A DNA stretch of 64,000 nt from Pectobacterium parmentieri (GTDB lineage: Bacteria > Pseudomonadota > Gammaproteobacteria > Enterobacterales > Enterobacteriaceae): positions 2,294,001-2,358,000 of the forward strand of contig NZ_CP015749.1 in assembly GCF_001742145.1 (NCBI RefSeq), in the 5' to 3' direction. Positions 59,977-64,000 of this stretch are shown here, one piece after another. The stretch's first letter is position 1. Every line of letters starts with the position of its first letter. The position numbers were made by a program, and so were the translations under genes. Below the pieces are notes generated by a model. That model saw nothing but the letters and a program-made list of their open reading frames with translations. It searched no databases and was not told the DNA's origin.

Positions 59977-60828
59977 TCAGTCCTTGTCTGCGAGCGTTAT
60001 AACATCCGAAACCCGCATTTCTTTCAAATGGTTGTTCTTGTTAAGAAAATGATGAAACTGAAGGATGAATGGCTTGCAAACCGCTTTTAACGCCAGTGGT
60101 CTATCGGTATCTTTTATTTGATTATTCGCTCTGATTCTCCCTTCTTTATCCGCATGGTCATAGAGCAGTGATGAAAGATGAGCATCTGACACCCGAATAT
60201 CATGGTGCTTTGCCCATGTCAGCATGTCGAGTAATGGGATCAGTCTGTAATCGATAATTTTCTTGATTGTGCTGTGACCAAAGCGAATGGTGTCTAATGA
60301 CTCCGGCTCAATCTTCCGGATTTTACGCCACTGAGGAAGCATGGCTTTCAGTGATTCCGCGATTTCTTCGTCAGAGCCATTGGTGAGATCTATCTCTATC
60401 ATAACCCGGTATTCGCATAATACCGGCATAGCCTCTGCAACAGGGATCTTGTCGACTTTTTCATCTATCCAATAATCATCAACATTGTCCCAGCCAAACA
60501 ACGACTTCTTCATCCCGTCAAAACAAAGGTTTGCCAACCTTCCGGTCATTGTTACAGAAAAGTATGGGGATAACGAAAGTCTGGCTTCTGTTTTAAGCTG
60601 ATTCATACGACTATCTGTAATGAGGAAGAGATCCCCACGGAAGAGACTGTTGGCATAAATTTTATCCATCCAGCGTTCATCATCGCTCTGGTCAGACTTA
60701 AAAAACAGCGACCTCATCACTAGCTCATGATAAAGCCGCTCAAGAGATATGTTTTCAAACTGCCGATAGGTATCGATATTTAGCCATTTTTTGATTTCTT
60801 TAATGTCTTTGTCCGACAAGTTTTTCAT
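59977..60828 (-). CDS. DUF6387-like protein of P4-type islands
   Basis: This 283-residue protein starts at ATG 60828; a TTG six codons earlier is less likely. The opening D-K-D-I-K-E-I-K-K-W-L-N-I-D-T-Y and the central segments resemble the DUF6387 group often found beside alpA and integrase genes in enterobacterial islands. It has no membrane segment. It lies upstream of alpA in the same direction. The function is unknown. Confidence 0.65.
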   Translation of the reverse strand: MKNLSDKDIKEIKKWLNIDTYRQFENISLERLYHELVMRSLFFKSDQSDDERWMDKIYANSLFRGDLFLITDSRMNQLKTEARLSLSPYFSVTMTGRLANLCFDGMKKSLFGWDNVDDYWIDEKVDKIPVAEAMPVLCEYRVMIEIDLTNGSDEEIAESLKAMLPQWRKIRKIEPESLDTIRFGHSTIKKIIDYRLIPLLDMLTWAKHHDIRVSDAHLSSLLYDHADKEGRIRANNQIKDTDRPLALKAVCKPFILQFHHFLNKNNHLKEMRVSDVITLADKD

Positions 60829-60885
60829 ATGATCATCCGCTATCAATTGTCCTTTCCTTAAAAAAGGATAGTTGAACCAAGCTGA

Positions 60886-61176
60886 ATGACTAACTATTCA
60901 CCACTCTTTTCAATTTTCCTGTCACTTGAACAGCGTAGACCCGATGTAATACTTTATCGTCTGAAGGTTCGAAGTTTGAGGCAATGTTTTCTTATGCGAA
61001 AAGATGAAACTACAATCGTAGAAAATTTTGAAATTAAAGTGCGTGAAAATGATGAGCGTTATATTGTTGTGCATTCCGCTGAAATCATAAGTCGAGAATC
61101 TGTCACTAACGATAAAGAGGGCCAGAACACATATCCGTCTAATTTAAAAAATATTGCAAAATTTATATTGGATTAA
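60886..61176 (+). CDS. Small protein of unknown function, start uncertain
   Basis: The 96-residue frame is open from 60886, but an internal ATG at 60994 (M-R-K-D-E-T-T-I-V) would give 60 residues and better protein-like composition: F-E-I-K-V-R-E-N-D-E-R-Y-I-V-V-H-S-A-E-I then S-V-T-N-D. Neither start has a strong ribosome site. It is divergent from the DUF6387-like gene. Not recognised. Confidence 0.4.
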   Translation: MTNYSPLFSIFLSLEQRRPDVILYRLKVRSLRQCFLMRKDETTIVENFEIKVRENDERYIVVHSAEIISRESVTNDKEGQNTYPSNLKNIAKFILD

Positions 61177-61446
61177 ATCCCCATTACATTTAATAATATT
61201 GTGGGTAATTATAGACATACCATTAAGTCGTAATAAATCGCTCATACTACTTGTGCTACTGAGCTCTCATTCCAAATGAGAGTACGTGCGAAGCCAAAAT
61301 AAAAAAACCTCCTGCCCACTTCATTTCATTGATTTCCCGATATTTATTCTTCATTAGTATAAAAGAACATCATCAGATATCATTGAAGAAGATGTTGAAC
61401 ACACAGGAGCGAGTAAAACTACGCTCCTGGATTAATCAACAAGAGC

Positions 61447-61740
61447 TTATTTTTTCAAGAAAATTTTCAAATGCTCGAGTAAATCATCTGTTTTAACTCG
61501 TTCACCTTTCTTATAGGCAATAATGCCATCAAAAATAATCTTATATGATGCATCATTGTGAGTAACATTATTATCCTTGAAAAAACGAAGCATTACATCC
61601 CGAACTTCATAGGCTTCACTTCGGTTTGTATAAAGGCGATCAAGTTTTATAGCTGGTGTATCAGTTCCTGTACGAGTCCATGACAGGTTAGTGTTATCAT
61701 TTAACCATTTTGTAACCTGGCTTTCATATACATAACTCAT
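61447..61740 (-). CDS. Small protein, paralogue of the 37513-37794 gene
   Basis: This 97-residue protein of unknown function shares the order S-W-T-x-x-G-x-D-x-P, T/L-N-R-x-E-x-Y-E-V and a following R-F helix with the gene at 37513-37794. It has a basic end (L-K-I-F-L-K-K). There is no signal or membrane segment. It is the last gene before the right attachment repeat, in the position where islands often keep small regulators or stability genes. Confidence 0.6.
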   Translation of the reverse strand: MSYVYESQVTKWLNDNTNLSWTRTGTDTPAIKLDRLYTNRSEAYEVRDVMLRFFKDNNVTHNDASYKIIFDGIIAYKKGERVKTDDLLEHLKIFLKK

Positions 61741-62226
61741 TTGTGCAATCCTTATATGGAGTGACTAAGAACACTATACGATATAACCACCTCGTGACGT
61801 TATAAACAAAAAGTGTATCCATAACGACACTCTTTATCTTTTTATACTCATGAATGGGAAAATACAACATATTTAAGCGATGAGGATTTTATCAAAAGTT
61901 ATGTAACTAACATTGGACATTTTATTTTCAAATTACGTACTTTTCATTAACGCGCTAAAAGATATATAATATAAAATACGTCCTCGGCGGATTCAAGTCC
62001 TAAGTGGAACCTGTAAATAATTCCGGGTAATTGTCCCTAATTAAAGGTGATCGCTGAGACGCTCACTGAATTCGGTAATAAAATGGATCATCGCCAACAG
62101 ACGATCCTAGATCGGCATACTCCATTTTTTTGATGATGACTGTATTGGCTGATAAATCTCTTACTTCTGCCACGAAAGTTAGCTTAGGTTCTTATTGACA
62201 TTGGTTTCTAAAAACAGATAGTGTTA
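61741..62226. other. Gene-free stretch inside the right end of the island
   Basis: About 490 bp has no gene. It precedes the TTGGTAG pair and attR and probably includes the promoter of the leftward 97-residue gene. Confidence 0.4.
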
Positions 62227-62245
62227 TTGGTAGATTTGTTGGTAG
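62227..62245 (+). repeat. Tandem TTGGTAG pair, candidate integrase arm site (right)
   Basis: TTGGTAG-ATTTG-TTGGTAG matches the left pair (28781-28799) in sequence, spacing and orientation. It lies 57 bp inside attR. Confidence 0.55.
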
Positions 62246-62302
62246 AGGTTTTCCGACAAATCGGTTTTAACATGAAAAAACAACCAGATAGGTGCATGTT
62301 AA

Positions 62303-62321
62303 AGTCCAGTCAGAGGAGCCA
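62303..62321 (+). repeat. attR: right direct repeat of the genomic island
   Basis: AGTCCAGTCAGAGGAGCCA is an exact copy of the tRNA-Asn 3' end (28647-28665). No tRNA precedes it. A second P4-type integrase begins 161 bp to the right, so this repeat may also serve as the left end of the next element. Confidence 0.88.
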
Positions 62322-62482
62322 AATTCTTGTTTTCATGCCACTCTACGAATCCTTATATGATTCAGATTCAATAAGTTAGCGTGAAAAGTCTTCCCGATGC
62401 ATTTTTAGTTTTCCCTCCGCATCGGGAGAATTTGGTGGTCAGATTTGGGGTCAAGTTGGTTCGATGACGGAGTGACCCCCAA

Positions 62483-63754
62483 ATGTCTCTTAACGACTCA
62501 AAAATCCGCAACTTAAAACCATCCGCTAAACCCTTCAAAGTTTCCGATTCTCACGGTCTGTACCTTTTAGTTAATCCAGGCGGTTCACGTCTCTGGTATC
62601 TCAAATATCGCATCAATAGAAAAGAATCACGCCTCGGCTTAGGTGCCTACCCTGATGTATCTCTGGCCGACGCTCGTCAGCAGCGTGACGGTATCCGCAA
62701 ATTGCTAGCGCAGAATATCAATCCAGCACAACAGCGCTCTGCTGAAAGAACCACTTCCTCACCAGAGAAAACCTTCAAGCATGTGGCATTGGAGTGGCAT
62801 AAAAGCAACCGCTCATGGTCAGAGAACCATGCCGCCCGTCTGCTTGCCAGCATGAACAACCATATCTTCCCGATAATTGGACACCTGCCGGTCACAGAAC
62901 TGAAAACTCGCCACTTCATCGATCTGCTGAAAGGGATTGAGAAAAAAGGTTTGCTGGAAGTGGCGGCACGAACCCGACAGCATATGTGCAACATCATGCG
63001 TCATGCCGTGCATCAGGAGTTGATAGAGCACAACCCGGCGGCAAATCTGGACGGGATAATCGCCCCTCCCGTTAAACGCCATTACCCTGCCCTTCCGCTG
63101 GAGCGACTGCCGGAGCTGTTGGCCAGCATTGAGGACTACAAACAAGGACGTGAATTAACCCGCCTAGCAGTCTCACTCACCCTGCACCTGTTCATCCGTT
63201 CCAGCGAATTGCGTTTTGCCCGTTGGTCTGAGATCGATTTCAGAAACAAAATCTGGACCATTCCAGCTACCCGTGAAGCCATCCCTGGAGTGCGTTATTC
63301 CGGGCGTGGGGCGAAAATGCGCACTCCACATATCGTTCCCCTCTCTCGTCATTCCATCGCTATTCTGAAACAGATACGTGAAATATCCGGGCATCAGGTA
63401 CTGATATTCCCCGGTGACCATAATCCGTATAAACCCATGTGCGAAAACACGGTCAACAAGGCACTACGCCTGATGGGTTATGACACGAAAGATGAAATCT
63501 GCGGCCACGGATTCCGGGCAATGGCCTGTAGCGCCCTGATGGAATCTGGGCTGTGGGCGCAGGATGCGGTTGAACGACAGATGAGCCATCAAGAACGCAA
63601 TAGCGTTCGAGCGGCTTACATCCATAAAGCAGAATATCTCGATGCCCGTAAAGCGATGATGCAATGGTGGTCGGATTATTTGGATACCAACCGAGAAGGA
63701 TATATTGCGCCGTACATTTATGCTCAACAACATAAGACGGCTGGAGCGGCCTGA
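62483..63754 (+). CDS. Second P4-type tyrosine integrase (adjacent island)
   Basis: This 423-residue integrase has the same layout as the one at 28845: N-terminal DUF4102 domain (L-N-D-S-K-I-R-N-L-K-P), central core-binding part, and catalytic Arg239 (F-I-R-S-S-E-L), H-G-F-R, Q-M-S-H and Tyr in R-A-A-Y-I-H-K. The two proteins are clearly related but far from identical, and this gene is more GC-rich. It lies just outside attR, reading away from it, as expected for the first gene of a second element stacked at the same tRNA site. Confidence 0.95.
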   Translation: MSLNDSKIRNLKPSAKPFKVSDSHGLYLLVNPGGSRLWYLKYRINRKESRLGLGAYPDVSLADARQQRDGIRKLLAQNINPAQQRSAERTTSSPEKTFKHVALEWHKSNRSWSENHAARLLASMNNHIFPIIGHLPVTELKTRHFIDLLKGIEKKGLLEVAARTRQHMCNIMRHAVHQELIEHNPAANLDGIIAPPVKRHYPALPLERLPELLASIEDYKQGRELTRLAVSLTLHLFIRSSELRFARWSEIDFRNKIWTIPATREAIPGVRYSGRGAKMRTPHIVPLSRHSIAILKQIREISGHQVLIFPGDHNPYKPMCENTVNKALRLMGYDTKDEICGHGFRAMACSALMESGLWAQDAVERQMSHQERNSVRAAYIHKAEYLDARKAMMQWWSDYLDTNREGYIAPYIYAQQHKTAGAA

Positions 63755-63771
63755 TCGATAACGCTCCTAAG

Positions 63772-63800
63772 AGCAGATCCTGATAACAGGATCTGCTTTT
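63772..63800 (+). terminator. Terminator after the second integrase
   Basis: AGCAGATCCTG and CAGGATCTGCT make an 11-bp perfect stem with an ATAA loop, followed by a short T-run. Confidence 0.82.
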
Positions 63801-63898
63801 CAGACAGCGAGAAAATTTTTACCTCAGCATTTCACAAAAAATCTTGAAACGTCAGGAAATTACTCAGGCCGGATACATAAATGAAGGTCTATTGCGGG

Positions 63899-64000
63899 GT
63901 AATCAACAACGTAGAATTAGGGTTACTTTTCTTATAACGATGGTACTGCAAGATTAGCGTCGCGAGATCTTCATCGACAGCATAGAAATAGGCTTCCGGC
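63899..64000 (-). CDS. C-terminal fragment of a leftward gene (cut by window edge)
   Basis: An open minus-strand frame enters from the right edge and ends at TAG 63899, reading E-A-Y-F-Y-A-V-D-E-D-L-A-T-L-I-L-Q-Y-H then R-Y-K-K-S-N-P. Too little is visible for identification. It would belong to the second island. Confidence 0.3.

Overview
The window reads as a chromosomal stretch of a soft-rot enterobacterium, most likely Pectobacterium or a close relative. The anchor is the conserved Enterobacterales order uvrY-uvrC-pgsA-glyW-cysT-leuZ, together with yecF, cycA, iraP and nac. The genus is inferred from remembered protein similarity and was not computed. The window is a mosaic: a GC-rich P2-like prophage (1 to about 19.5 kb), ordinary core chromosome (19.6-28.6 kb), an AT-rich genomic island at a tRNA-Asn gene (28.65-62.32 kb), and the start of a second island (62.3 kb onward).

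Prophage. The late genes follow P2 order: O(partial)-N-M-L-X-holin-endolysin-lysB/lysC-R-S-[cassette]-V-W-J-I-H-[invertible segment]-FI-FII-E/E'-T-U-D-ogr. Two places differ from plain P2. A cassette between S and V carries a HigBA-type toxin-antitoxin pair, a C4-like structured RNA leader with an ORF6N-domain protein, and an AT-rich membrane protein on the opposite strand. The tail-fibre gene ends inside a segment flanked by inverted Gin/Cin-type crossover sites, with a silent alternative fibre tip on the opposite strand. No invertase gene and no tail-fibre chaperone gene are present in the window.

Core. The tRNA operon (Gly, Cys, Leu), pgsA, uvrC and uvrY (the GacA-type regulator) run leftward. 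They are followed by yecF, a small unknown gene, tRNA-Lys, cycA, iraP, a nac gene reduced to its DNA-binding half, and tRNA-Asn. Dispersed enterobacterial repeats lie at 24.6, 27.0 and 42.8 kb.

Island. It is bounded by a 19-bp direct repeat of the tRNA-Asn 3' end (28647-28665 and 62303-62321). A P4-type integrase lies inside it, and the same TTGGTAG tandem pair occurs beside both ends. Its main cargo is two radical-SAM peptide-modification systems side by side. The first (34.7-37.3 kb) has a 52-residue precursor ending in the triplets Tyr-Asp-Arg, His-Asn-Arg, His-Asn-Arg, a cyclophane-type radical SAM/SPASM maturase, a 2-oxoglutarate/Fe(II) oxygenase-like protein and an HExxH protein. This looks like a triceptide-type RiPP pathway with unusual His/Tyr motifs. 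The second (37.8-41.3 kb) is a complete HxsDBCA system. Other cargo includes a DUF3883 nuclease-like protein and a HEPN-like protein (possible defence), a mobC/relaxase pair, three lipoprotein genes, a four-gene tyrosine-recombinase module of the recombinase-trio type (51.3-55.9 kb), decayed IS903- and IS30-type elements, a 160-bp duplication, a frameshifted alpA and small paralogous peptides. A second P4-type integrase directly follows the right attachment repeat, so two elements appear to be stacked at tRNA-Asn.
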